From Streptomyces panaciradicis (GTDB lineage: Bacteria > Actinomycetota > Actinomycetes > Streptomycetales > Streptomycetaceae), in the NCBI RefSeq assembly GCF_023516615.1, contig NZ_JAMGBF010000036.1, positions 62,001 to 126,000 of the forward strand: a stretch of 64,000 nucleotides of DNA, written 5' to 3'. This document shows positions 45,250-52,919 of this stretch, piece after piece. Each line of letters begins with the position of its first letter. Position 1 is the first letter of the stretch. Position numbers and translations under genes: made by a program. The notes under the pieces are model-generated. The model worked only from the letters and a program-made list of their open reading frames with translations. It did not search any database and was not told the DNA's origin.

Positions 45250-45276
45250 TTCGTCACGCAGTTCCCCGCGCCCCTC
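45250..45276 (+). repeat. Dispersed repeat, copy 3
   Basis: GTCACGCAGTTCCCCGCGCC and the following CCT match the core of the copies at 24980 and 38223 with one change. It lies in the gap between the dehydratase stop (45290) and the permease promoter. Confidence 0.68.
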
Positions 45277-45289
45277 CAGGTGGGTTCAG

Positions 45290-47026
45290 TCACCCCGCGT
45301 AAGGGTCTGGGGCCTTGCCTTGCCTGGCCAGGAACTCGAAGTCGCAGCCGGTGTCCGCCTGGGTGATCTGTTCGTTGTAGAGGGCGCCGTAGCCGCGCTC
45401 GTAGCGGGTGGGCGGAGGCGTCCACTGTGTGCGGCGACACTCCAACTCCTCCTCGTCCACGTTGAGCTGGAGGGAGCGCGCCTCGACGTCGAGGGTGATG
45501 CTGTCCCCGGTCCGCACGAGGGCGAGCGGACCGCCGACGTACGACTCCGGGGCCACGTGGAGCACGCAGGTGCCGTAACTCGTGCCGCTCATCCGGGCGT
45601 CGGAGATCCGCACCATGTCGCGCACGCCCTGCTTGAGCAGGTGGTCCGGGATCGGGAGCATGCCGTACTCGGGCATGCCGGGGCCGCCCTTGGGTCCGGC
45701 GTTGCGCAGCACCAGCACGCTGTCGGCGGTGATGTGCAGCTCCGGGTCGTCGATGGTGCGTTGCATGGTCTTGTAGTCGTCGAAGACGACGGCGGGACCG
45801 GTGTGCTTCAGCAGGTGCTTCTCGGCGGCGATGTGCTTGATGACGGCGCCGTCGGGACAGAGGTTGCCGCGCAGGACCGCGACTCCGCCCTCGGGGGCGA
45901 CCGGGTTCTCGCGGGTGCGGATGACGTCGTCGTCGTGGACGGCGGCGCCCTCCAGCTGCTCGCCCAGGGTGCCGTTGACGGTCGGCCGGTCCAGGTGCAG
46001 CAGGTCGGTGATCCGGGAGAGGAAGGCGGGCAGGCCGCCGGCGAAGTGGAAGTCCTCCATCAGGTACGTCTGTCCGCCGGGCCGGACGTTCGCCAGCACC
46101 GGCACGGTGCGCGCGATGCGGTCGAAGTCGTCCAGGGTGAGCTCGACGCCCGCCCGGCCGGCCATGGCGATCAGGTGGATGACGGCGTTGGTGGAGCCGC
46201 CGAGCCCGAGCACCGTGGTGACGGCGTCCTCGAAGGCCTCGCGGGTCAGGATCCGCGACGGTCTGAGACCGGTCCAGGCCAGCTCCACCACGCGGCGCCC
46301 GGAGGCGGCGGCCATCCGCTCGTGCCCGGAGTCGACCGCCGGGATCGAGGAGGCGCCCGGCAGGGTCATGCCGAGGGCCTCCGCGGCCGCGGTCATGGTG
46401 GACGCGGTGCCCATGGTCATGCAGTGGCCGGGAGACCGCGCCAACCCGCCCTGCAGTTCGCGCAGTTCGCAGTCGGTCAGGTTGCCGGCGCGGTGCTCGT
46501 CCCAGTACTTCCACATGTCGGTGCCGGAGCCGAGGGTCTCCCCGCGCCAGTGCCCGGGCAGCATCGGCCCGGCCGGCACGAAGAGCGACGGCACGTCGGC
46601 CGAGGCCGCGCCCATCAGCAGCGCCGGAGTCGACTTGTCGCAGCCGCCGAGCAGCACCGCCGCGTCGATCGGATACGACCGCAGCAGCTCCTCCGTCTCC
46701 ATCGCGAGCAGGTTGCGGTAGAGCATGGGGGTCGGCTTCTGGTAGGTCTCGGAGAGCGTGGCGACCGGGAACTCCAGCGGGAAGCCGCCGGCCTGCCACA
46801 CCCCCCGCTTGACCGCCTCGGCGCGCTCGCGCAGATGGACGTGGCAGGGGTTGATGTCGGACCAGGTGTTCAGGACGGCGATCACCGGGCGGCCCCGGTA
46901 CTCCTCCGCCTCGTAACCGAGCTGGCGCATCCGGGCGTTGTGCGACCAGGTGCGCAACTGGCCCTCGGTGCCGTACCACTGGTGGCTGCGCAGCTCCTCG
47001 GGGCTCTTGCGCCCGCCGCCGGTCAT
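45290..47026 (-). CDS. IlvD/Edd-family sugar-acid dehydratase (L-arabinonate/D-xylonate dehydratase-like)
   Basis: A 578-residue IlvD/Edd protein. Iron-sulfur cysteines are visible in WSDINPCHVHLRERAEAV, LLGGCDKSTPALLMG and SPGHCMTMGTASTM; the alkoxide serine region is DARMSGTSYG. At this length and with PLEFPVATLSETYQKPTPM it fits aldonate (arabinonate, xylonate, fuconate) dehydratases better than IlvD of branched-chain synthesis. It gives 2-keto-3-deoxy sugar acids. The start overlaps the stop of the DHDPS-family gene (ATGA), which supplies the next step. The exact substrate is not settled. Confidence 0.85.
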   Translation of the reverse strand: MTGGGRKSPEELRSHQWYGTEGQLRTWSHNARMRQLGYEAEEYRGRPVIAVLNTWSDINPCHVHLRERAEAVKRGVWQAGGFPLEFPVATLSETYQKPTPMLYRNLLAMETEELLRSYPIDAAVLLGGCDKSTPALLMGAASADVPSLFVPAGPMLPGHWRGETLGSGTDMWKYWDEHRAGNLTDCELRELQGGLARSPGHCMTMGTASTMTAAAEALGMTLPGASSIPAVDSGHERMAAASGRRVVELAWTGLRPSRILTREAFEDAVTTVLGLGGSTNAVIHLIAMAGRAGVELTLDDFDRIARTVPVLANVRPGGQTYLMEDFHFAGGLPAFLSRITDLLHLDRPTVNGTLGEQLEGAAVHDDDVIRTRENPVAPEGGVAVLRGNLCPDGAVIKHIAAEKHLLKHTGPAVVFDDYKTMQRTIDDPELHITADSVLVLRNAGPKGGPGMPEYGMLPIPDHLLKQGVRDMVRISDARMSGTSYGTCVLHVAPESYVGGPLALVRTGDSITLDVEARSLQLNVDEEELECRRTQWTPPPTRYERGYGALYNEQITQADTGCDFEFLARQGKAPDPYAG

Positions 47027-47934
47027 ATCGACCACCCGGCGGCTATCGAGGCGACCTCGGCGCGCTGCTCCTCGGGCAGCGTCCGGCTCGGCGGCCGGAC
47101 ATCGCGGCGGCACAGTCCGAGGGAGGCGAGGGCCTCCTTGACGACGCTGACGTTGTCGGCGGAGCCGTGCGCGGCGCGCAGTTCCTCGAAGCGGCGGATC
47201 TGCTCCCAGACCTTCATGGCGGCCGGGTAGTCGCCGGAGCGCAGCGCTTCGATCATGTTCAGCGAGACAGAAGGGGCGACGTTGACCAGGCCCGAGGTGA
47301 AGCCGGTGGCGCCCGCGGAGAAGTAGGAGGGCGCGTACGGCTCGGCGAGTCCGGCCACCCACACGAAGCGGTCGAGGCCCGCGTCCCGCGCGAAGGCGGC
47401 GAACCTGGCGGCGTCGGGGACGGCGTACTTGACCCCGATGACGTTGGGGCAGGCCTCGCCGAGCTGGGCGAGCCGGGCGCCGGACAGCTGGGCGTTGCGG
47501 ATGTACGGCACGACGCCCAGCTCGGGAACGGCCTCGGCGATGGCGCGGTGGTAGTCGACCCAGCCGGCCTGGGAGACGTAGGGGTGGACGGGCTGGTGGA
47601 CCATCACCATCTGGGCGCCGCGTTCGCGGGCGTGCCGCGCGGAGGCGATGGCGGTGGGCACGTCGTGGCCGACACCGACGAGGATCGCGGCGCCGTCGCC
47701 CGCCTCGTCGACCGTCAGCTCGGTGACCAGGCGGCGCTCCTCGGGGGTGAGGGCGTAGAACTCGCCGGTGTTGCCGTTGGGGGTGAGGATGCGGACGCCG
47801 CCGTCGACCAGCCGACGCAGCAGGGCCCGGTGGGCGGCGGTGTCGACGGAGCCGTCCTCGGCGAACGGGGTCACCGGGATCGCCACCACGTCGGCCAGGG
47901 CCGCCCGCTGGGTCTCGAACGTCACGCCGCTCAT
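47023..47934 (-). CDS. DHDPS-family 2-keto-3-deoxy sugar acid aldolase/dehydratase
   Basis: A 303-residue class I TIM barrel. The Schiff-base lysine is K169 in VIGVKYAVPDAARF and the conserved tyrosine Y144 is in GVVPYIRNAQ. NGNTGEFYALTPEER is the substrate loop. After the IlvD-type dehydratase, such an enzyme either cleaves the keto-deoxy acid or dehydrates it to 2-oxoglutarate semialdehyde. It is coupled on both sides: the start is 4 bp inside the regulator's end and the stop overlaps the dehydratase start. Confidence 0.87.
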   Translation of the reverse strand: MSGVTFETQRAALADVVAIPVTPFAEDGSVDTAAHRALLRRLVDGGVRILTPNGNTGEFYALTPEERRLVTELTVDEAGDGAAILVGVGHDVPTAIASARHARERGAQMVMVHQPVHPYVSQAGWVDYHRAIAEAVPELGVVPYIRNAQLSGARLAQLGEACPNVIGVKYAVPDAARFAAFARDAGLDRFVWVAGLAEPYAPSYFSAGATGFTSGLVNVAPSVSLNMIEALRSGDYPAAMKVWEQIRRFEELRAAHGSADNVSVVKEALASLGLCRRDVRPPSRTLPEEQRAEVASIAAGWSI

Positions 47935-48605
47935 TCCTGACCTTCCTCTTCGGTTGCCGTGGGCAGTTCCGCCGCCTGCGGGAACGCCCGCCGCACGAAC
48001 GACGCGATGTGGTCGTGCAGGGCGCGCGCGGCGCCGTCGGCGTCGCCGTCCAGGGCGAGTCGCAGGATCTCCCGGTGCTCGCCGGCCTCCCGCTCCCAGG
48101 AGGGCGAGGCCGCCCAGGCGACCGCGGAGACCAGGGCGGCCTGGTCGCGGACCTCGTCGAGCATCCGGCCGAGCAGCGGATTGCCGCAGGGAAGGTAGAG
48201 GGCGCGGTGGAACTCCCGGTTGGCGAGGGACCGTTCGGCGGTGTCGGTCGCCGCGTCGGCCCTGGTGAGGGCATCGCGGGCGGCGTTCAGGGAGGCTTTG
48301 CGGCGTACGGCGCGCTTGAGCGCCTCGGGCTCCAGGAGCAGCCGGACGTCGTAGACCTCGCGCGCCATGTCCGCGTCCACCATGCGCACCGTGACGCCCT
48401 TGTACTGGCTCATCACGACGAGCCCGGTACCGGCGAGGGTCTTGAGCGCCTCCCGCACGGGGGTCTTGGACACCCCGAACTGTGCGGCGAGCTCGGTCTC
48501 GACCAGAGCCTGTCCCGGCGTCAACTGCCCGGTGAGGATGCGGTGTTTGATCGCGTCCAGCACGTACTGCGTGCGGGACGGGATCGGCGTGGGCACAGAG
48601 GTCAT
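47931..48605 (-). CDS. GntR family regulator, FCD subgroup
   Basis: A 224-residue repressor: winged helix (YVLDAIKHRILTGQLTPGQALVETELAAQFGVSKTPVREAL-type residues) and an all-helical FCD effector domain (VYDVRLLLEPEALKRAVRR, ANREFHRALYLPCGNPLL, EHREILRLALDGD). The metal-binding Asp/His set of FCD domains is present. FCD regulators frequently sense sugar acids. It is first in the operon with the dehydratase pair and should autoregulate through the repeats and palindrome just upstream. Confidence 0.92.
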   Translation of the reverse strand: MTSVPTPIPSRTQYVLDAIKHRILTGQLTPGQALVETELAAQFGVSKTPVREALKTLAGTGLVVMSQYKGVTVRMVDADMAREVYDVRLLLEPEALKRAVRRKASLNAARDALTRADAATDTAERSLANREFHRALYLPCGNPLLGRMLDEVRDQAALVSAVAWAASPSWEREAGEHREILRLALDGDADGAARALHDHIASFVRRAFPQAAELPTATEEEGQE

Positions 48606-48620
48606 ACGGCCCTCTCGGTG

Positions 48621-48658
48621 TCGCGTATCTGATCTCGCGTATCGCGTCTCATATATGA
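48621..48658. promoter_or_regulatory. Repeats and palindrome upstream of the GntR gene
   Basis: TCGCGTAT at 48621 and 48635 and TCGCGTCT at 48642 are direct repeats. TCATATATGA at 48649-48658 is a perfect 10-bp palindrome. Both lie within 55 bp of the regulator start and are candidate operator elements. Confidence 0.5.
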
Positions 48659-48749
48659 CGTACGAAGTACGACGCGTTGAAGGTAGGAGGGGGCGAAGGT
48701 TTCGTCAATGCTTCCGGCAGAGGAAGTCGGGGTTGCCGAGGTGGCTGGC

Positions 48750-49499
48750 TCAGAAGTCCCTGGTGTCGCCCTCGACGGCGGCGGAGGTCCGCCCGCGGAA
48801 CACGGCGGCGGCGCGCTTGACGGCCGACTCGCGGCTGAGCGTGGGCCCCACGTGCGTGACGAGGAGCTCCCGGGCGCCGGAGGCACAGGCGCCGGCGTCC
48901 TCCGGTGTGAGATGGACGGGCTGTTCGCCTTCGCGATGCCGGTCGACGTCGGCCTCGCACAGGAAGACGTCGGCGCCGGTGGCGAGTTCGGCGAGGGCGT
49001 CGCACGGCCCGCTGTCGCCGGAGTAGGCGAGGACGCTGCCCTGGCACTCGGCCCGCAGCCCGTACGCCTCGACGTCGTGGACGACGGCGCGCGCGGTCAG
49101 CCGCAGGTTCCAGTGCCGGACGGTGTGCCCGTCGTACAGGGGGTAAAAGGCGAAGACCCCGTTCAGGAACCCGGTGTCCGGCCGGCCGAGGAAGCCCGCG
49201 AGCCGGTGGGCGCAGCCCGCGGGCGCGTACACCGGGACGGGGGCCGGCGGAGTGAGTCCGCCGAAGGCGAAGGCGTAGCAGGCGGCGAGCAGGTCGGCGG
49301 TGTGATCGGCGTGCAGGTGCGAGATCCAGATCGCCGTCAGCCGCGCCGGATCGGTGTGCCGCTGCAACTCCGCGAATGTTCCGGGGCCCGCGTCCACCCA
49401 GACCTCGGCACCGCCGCCGCGCACCAGATAGCCGGAGCAGGGACGTCCGGGGCCGGGGTGCGGGGAGGCGGTGCCGAGGACGGTGAGGCTGAGGGGCAT
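48750..49499 (-). CDS. MBL-fold metallo-hydrolase (RNase Z-like group)
   Basis: A 249-residue metallo-beta-lactamase-fold protein. The metal motif HLHADHTADL is complete; further ligands are in LAYSGDSGPCDAL and LLVTHVGP. The N terminus LSLTVLGTASPHPGPGRPCSGYL is typical of the ElaC-like branch, whose members hydrolyse phosphodiesters or lactone-like substrates. It lacks the long exosite arm of true tRNase Z, so it is probably a paralogue. It lies alone downstream of the regulator region. Confidence 0.87.
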   Translation of the reverse strand: MPLSLTVLGTASPHPGPGRPCSGYLVRGGGAEVWVDAGPGTFAELQRHTDPARLTAIWISHLHADHTADLLAACYAFAFGGLTPPAPVPVYAPAGCAHRLAGFLGRPDTGFLNGVFAFYPLYDGHTVRHWNLRLTARAVVHDVEAYGLRAECQGSVLAYSGDSGPCDALAELATGADVFLCEADVDRHREGEQPVHLTPEDAGACASGARELLVTHVGPTLSRESAVKRAAAVFRGRTSAAVEGDTRDF

Positions 49500-49573
49500 G
49501 GTGGGCAGGGTAGGGTCCGGCCCCCGCGCCCGCGGCCGTTTCCCGGGCGTCTACGTCCTCTTCGTACCGCCTG

Positions 49574-50161
49574 CTACGGCGTCCAGCCCGGGTCGCGCCC
49601 GCTCAGGCCCACCGCCCGGTCCAGCAGCGGCGCGTCCGCCGGCACCGCGACGACGGGCCCGAAGATGCCGCCGCCCCGGCTCGGGTCCTCGGCCGCCGCG
49701 AACAGGAAGTCGTACGACATCCGCAGCGCGGCCGGGTCGGGCTCGTAGGGCAGGCCGGTGGCGCGGGCCAGGTCCCAGCCGTGGATCACGAGTTCGTCGA
49801 CGGCGACGGCGGCGGCGACCTCGCCGGGCAGGTCCACTCCGCCCGCCCGGGTCATGCCGGTCCAGGCCGCCGGGTCGCGCCAGGCGTCGGCCAGTTCGTC
49901 GAGGGCCTTGGGCAGTTCCTCGCGCCAGCCCGGGGCGAGGTCCGGGGCGGCGGCGCCCGGGTTGCCGTCGGTCGTCACGCCCAGGTCCTTGCGGGCGGCG
50001 TCGCGGAAGGCGACGGACAGATGCAGCACGTGGCCCAGCATGTTGCGCACCGCGGAGCCGGGGCAGGGCGTCGGCTCCGCCAGCTGCTCGTCCCGCACGC
50101 CCTCCACGAGCCGCGCCATGATCCGTGCCTGGGGTCCGAGATCCAGGATCGTGTCGGTCAT
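49574..50161 (-). CDS. TIGR03086 family metal-binding (DinB-like) protein
   Basis: A 195-residue helical bundle of the TIGR03086/maleylpyruvate-isomerase N-domain type: LAEPTPCPGSAVRNMLGHVLHLSVAF near the N terminus and VAVDELVIHGWDLARATGLPY in the middle supply the metal histidines. Function of this actinobacterial family is unknown; thiol-dependent chemistry is suspected for relatives. Confidence 0.87.
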   Translation of the reverse strand: MTDTILDLGPQARIMARLVEGVRDEQLAEPTPCPGSAVRNMLGHVLHLSVAFRDAARKDLGVTTDGNPGAAAPDLAPGWREELPKALDELADAWRDPAAWTGMTRAGGVDLPGEVAAAVAVDELVIHGWDLARATGLPYEPDPAALRMSYDFLFAAAEDPSRGGGIFGPVVAVPADAPLLDRAVGLSGRDPGWTP

Positions 50162-50308
50162 TCACTGCTCCTCACAGTCGTCTCGAAGAGGCAGACCGGC
50201 GCGGGCCACGAAACTCATCGCCCGGCGCGGGCGGACTTCTGCACCCGCGCGTTCCCACGGCACCTGCCCGATCCGGACGTGCCCTCCTCAGACCCACGAT
50301 GAGCGGGC

Positions 50309-50487
50309 ATGACGACATCGACCTGGCCGCCGGTGCGCGTGGTGCGGGACCACGACACACGGCTGTGTCTCGCCACCCTGCTGGTCTCCGGCATCGGCAC
50401 GCCCCGAACGTCCTCGGCCTCGCGCTGGGCGCGGGGCTGCTCGTTTCGGCCGTGTCACTGGGTCGGGCCCCGGTCGGCCCGTTCTGA
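50309..50487 (+). pseudogene. Possible remnant of a membrane transporter gene
   Basis: The 412-bp gap between the TIGR03086 gene and the TIM-barrel gene has no intact gene. From 50309 one frame reads RVVRDHDTRLCLATLLVSGIGT, resembling the N terminus of some actinobacterial MFS transporters. After about 50400 a different frame reads VLGLALGAGLLVSAVSLG, a membrane-like stretch ending at a stop. This could be a degraded, frameshifted transporter fragment. The match rests on memory of family N termini and is weak. Confidence 0.3.
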
Positions 50488-50574
50488 CGGAGCCGCGGGC
50501 GAGACGGAGCGGCGTCCGGTGGCGGCGATCGGCCTGCGGCGCGCCGGCTGTCGCGACGCCGCGAGGGCCGTCCC

Positions 50575-51738
50575 TCAGAGGGACCCCAAGGCCGAGCGCA
50601 CCGCCTCCAGGTCGCCGTCCGACGCCAATCCGGCGTGGTAGAGCCGCAGTTCGGTGGCGCCGTGCTCGCGGGCCGCCGCCGCGTCCGCGGCCAGCGTCTC
50701 GGGGCTGCCGCCCATGCCCGCGACCACGGGCAGGTTGGCGGCGAGGACGGCGCCCGCGCGGCCCTGCTCGGCGAACGGCGTGAGCAGGCCCGGGCCGCCC
50801 GCGCAGGGCACGACCACACCGTCCGCGACAGCGAGGATGTGCGCGGGGTCGACGCCCGGGTTGGCGCCGACGCGGTACGTCGCCGGGTCGGCGTGCAGCA
50901 GCACCTGGAAGCCGTCGGGGGCGGCCTCGCGCACCGCGCGTACGGCCGCCTCCTGGAGCGTGCGGGCGGTCTCGTCGCGCCACGCGCGCGTGGCGGCCGC
51001 CCTCTCCTCGCCCAGCAGCTTCTCCACCCCGGCCCAGCCCGCGTCGTCGGGCGCGCCCCGCCACAGCGGTTCCAGCGCGTCGCGCACGGCGGCCGCCAGT
51101 TCGTCGGGGTCGAGGCCCTGGGCGCCGTACCCCGCCCGGCAGGTGGGGCAGAAGCAGAGGGCCATCAAGTAGTACCCGGCGTCCCCGAGTCCGATCGCGC
51201 CGGTCTTGTCGTGGGCGTGCAGGTGCTGCAGGCCGTACCAGCCGAGGGACTCCAGCTCGGTGCCGTGCGCCCCGGGCCGTACGGCCGCCTCGGACGCGAG
51301 GTCGGTCAGGTACGCGCGCGTGGCGGGCTGGGCAATGCAGGGGGCCCAGGGGTAGCGGTCGCCGTAGGCGTTGACGACGGAGGTGTCCGGGTGCTCGGCG
51401 CCCATACGGGAGTTGTGGGCGAGGACGACCCAGGTGTGCACCTCCAGGCCGGCGTCCGCGAGGGCCGCCGCGGCCTCCCCGTACGCGTCGCCGGGCGCCC
51501 AGTCGCCGGCCGGGTGGGGGCGCAGCTCCCGCCCCTCCCAGCGCCCGTCCGTGGGGTACAGCACGGCCGCGTGCTCGGCGGTGACGATGCGGTGGCGCGG
51601 GTGGCGGGGGGTCAGGGCGCGCGTGGAGTGGTAGGCGGCGGCCAGCGTCACCTGCCGTACGCCGAGGCCGGCGATGCGGCGCGCGGCCCCGGGGTCTCCG
51701 TTGACGTCCCAGGGGTAGACGAACGTCGACGCCTTCAC
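50575..51738 (-). CDS. Uncharacterised protein coupled to kdgD (predicted TIM-barrel)
   Basis: A 387-residue cytosolic protein that I cannot assign to a named family. It starts KASTFVYPWDVNGDP, alternates strand-like and helix-like segments as in a (beta/alpha)8 barrel, and contains CFCPTCRAGYG (a possible zinc site), WVVLAHNSRMG and LLHADPATYRVG. Polar residues in these loops look like an active site. The GTG start at 51738 overlaps the kdgD stop as GTGA, so it is translated with KdgD. A role in uronate or sugar-acid metabolism is inferred from that coupling alone. Confidence 0.75.
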   Translation of the reverse strand: MKASTFVYPWDVNGDPGAARRIAGLGVRQVTLAAAYHSTRALTPRHPRHRIVTAEHAAVLYPTDGRWEGRELRPHPAGDWAPGDAYGEAAAALADAGLEVHTWVVLAHNSRMGAEHPDTSVVNAYGDRYPWAPCIAQPATRAYLTDLASEAAVRPGAHGTELESLGWYGLQHLHAHDKTGAIGLGDAGYYLMALCFCPTCRAGYGAQGLDPDELAAAVRDALEPLWRGAPDDAGWAGVEKLLGEERAAATRAWRDETARTLQEAAVRAVREAAPDGFQVLLHADPATYRVGANPGVDPAHILAVADGVVVPCAGGPGLLTPFAEQGRAGAVLAANLPVVAGMGGSPETLAADAAAAREHGATELRLYHAGLASDGDLEAVRSALGSL

Positions 51739-52676
51739 TTGCCCTCCTCCAGCAGCGCATGGCCGCGCTCGATCAGCGCCGCGAGGTGCTTCACATGGTC
51801 CTCGGTCGGCTCGTGCAGCGGCGGGCGGACCTCGCCGACGTCCAGTCCGCGCAGCCGTACACCGGCCTTGACCAGCGACACCGCGTAGCCGCGGCCCTGG
51901 GCGCGCAGTTCGACGAAGGGGCGGTAGAAGCCGTCGAGGAGCCGGCGGACGGTGCTGTCGTCGCCGGAGTTCAGGGCCGCGTGGAAGGCGAGCGCGAGCT
52001 CCGGGGCGAAGCAGAACACGGCGGAGGAGTACAGCGGGACGCCGATGGCGCGGTAGGCGAGCTGGGTCTGCTCGGCGGTCGGCAGGCCGTTGAAGTAGAG
52101 GAAGTCGCCGGTCGTCTCGGTGCGGACGGCGCTGACGACGCGCTGCATGAGGTCGAGGTCGCCGAGGCCGTCCTTGAAGCCGACGATCCCGTCCGTGCGG
52201 GCCAGTTCGACCACGGTCGCGGGGGTGAACACGGCGTTGTCGCGCTGGTAGACGATCACCGGCAGCGCGGTCGCGGCGGCCACCTCGCGGTAGTGCCGCA
52301 GCAGCCCCTCCTGTCCGGCGACCACCAGGTAGGGCGGCATGGCGAGCAGTCCGTCGGCGCCGGCGGCCTCGGCCAGGCGGGCGTAGCGCACGGCGAGGGC
52401 GGTGCCGTACCCGGCGCCCGCGACGACCGGCACCCGGCCCGCCGTCTCCTCGACCGCCGCCCGCACGCACGTCTGGAACTCCTCCGGCGTGAGCGCGTGG
52501 AACTCGCCGGTGCCGCAGCAGGCGAACACCGCGGCGGCCCCGGCCTCGACGCCCCGGCGCACATGCGCGCGGTAGGCGGCGAGGTCGAGCGCGCCGTCCG
52601 GGCCGAAGGCGGTGACCGGGAAGAACAGCGGCCCGCTCGGGATGCTGAGGCGAGCGGCGAGGGGGGCAGGCGTCAC
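51735..52676 (-). CDS. kdgD: 5-dehydro-4-deoxyglucarate dehydratase
   Basis: A 313-residue DHDPS-family enzyme. Schiff-base lysine K168 in GIVGFKDGLGDLDLM, tyrosine Y143 in PVIVYQRDNAVF, and the family-specific CCGTGEFHALTPEEF, NGLPTAEQTQLAYRAIG, YSSAVFCFAPE and GYAVSLVKAG segments match KdgD. KdgD decarboxylates and dehydrates 5-keto-4-deoxyglucarate to 2-oxoglutarate semialdehyde. It is divergent from uronate dehydrogenase, the first enzyme of the same oxidative galacturonate/glucuronate pathway. Confidence 0.92.
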   Translation of the reverse strand: MTPAPLAARLSIPSGPLFFPVTAFGPDGALDLAAYRAHVRRGVEAGAAAVFACCGTGEFHALTPEEFQTCVRAAVEETAGRVPVVAGAGYGTALAVRYARLAEAAGADGLLAMPPYLVVAGQEGLLRHYREVAAATALPVIVYQRDNAVFTPATVVELARTDGIVGFKDGLGDLDLMQRVVSAVRTETTGDFLYFNGLPTAEQTQLAYRAIGVPLYSSAVFCFAPELALAFHAALNSGDDSTVRRLLDGFYRPFVELRAQGRGYAVSLVKAGVRLRGLDVGEVRPPLHEPTEDHVKHLAALIERGHALLEEGK

Positions 52677-52716
52677 GGGCTCTCCCTGAGGCAGGCGCGT
52701 ACGTTCTTGTGATCGG

Positions 52717-52734
52717 CGTCTATATTTCTGAACA
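52717..52734. promoter_or_regulatory. Operator-like site upstream of kdgD
   Basis: CGTCTATATTTCTGAACA matches the 18-bp palindrome at 22067-22084 at 10 of 18 positions, including CTGAAC. It lies 40 bp upstream of the kdgD start. It may be a second site for the IclR regulator at 22157. Confidence 0.35.
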
Positions 52735-52840
52735 CCACCACCCTAAAGAGCCCTCTCCGGGCCGGTCAAGCGCGCAATTCGGCGGGAGGTCGACGGAAAG
52801 TTGCTGGAAAAGAGGTGCATACGGCGGCCGCGCGGGACAC

Positions 52841-52870
52841 TTGACGGGGTGCGGCACAGCTCCCTAGCGT
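52841..52870 (+). promoter_or_regulatory. Promoter of udh
   Basis: TTGACG (52841-52846) and TAGCGT (52865-52870) are spaced by 18 nt, 50 bp before the udh start, and resemble an HrdB-type promoter. The start is served by AAGGAG. Confidence 0.55.
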
Positions 52871-52919
52871 GTCCATGAATGTGAATACCGTCCACACATG
52901 TGCCCCAAGGAGACCGAGG

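Noticed and set aside
45033..46979. Long open frame antisense to the dehydratase gene
   Set aside because: Arg/Pro/Gly-rich shadow of a high-GC gene with no recognisable motif; the other frame encodes a full IlvD/Edd protein with its cysteines.
50125..50487. Intact small gene across the gap
   Set aside because: The frame starts inside the neighbouring gene on the other strand and is Arg-rich until its last 25 codons; only the remnant interpretation is kept, at low confidence.
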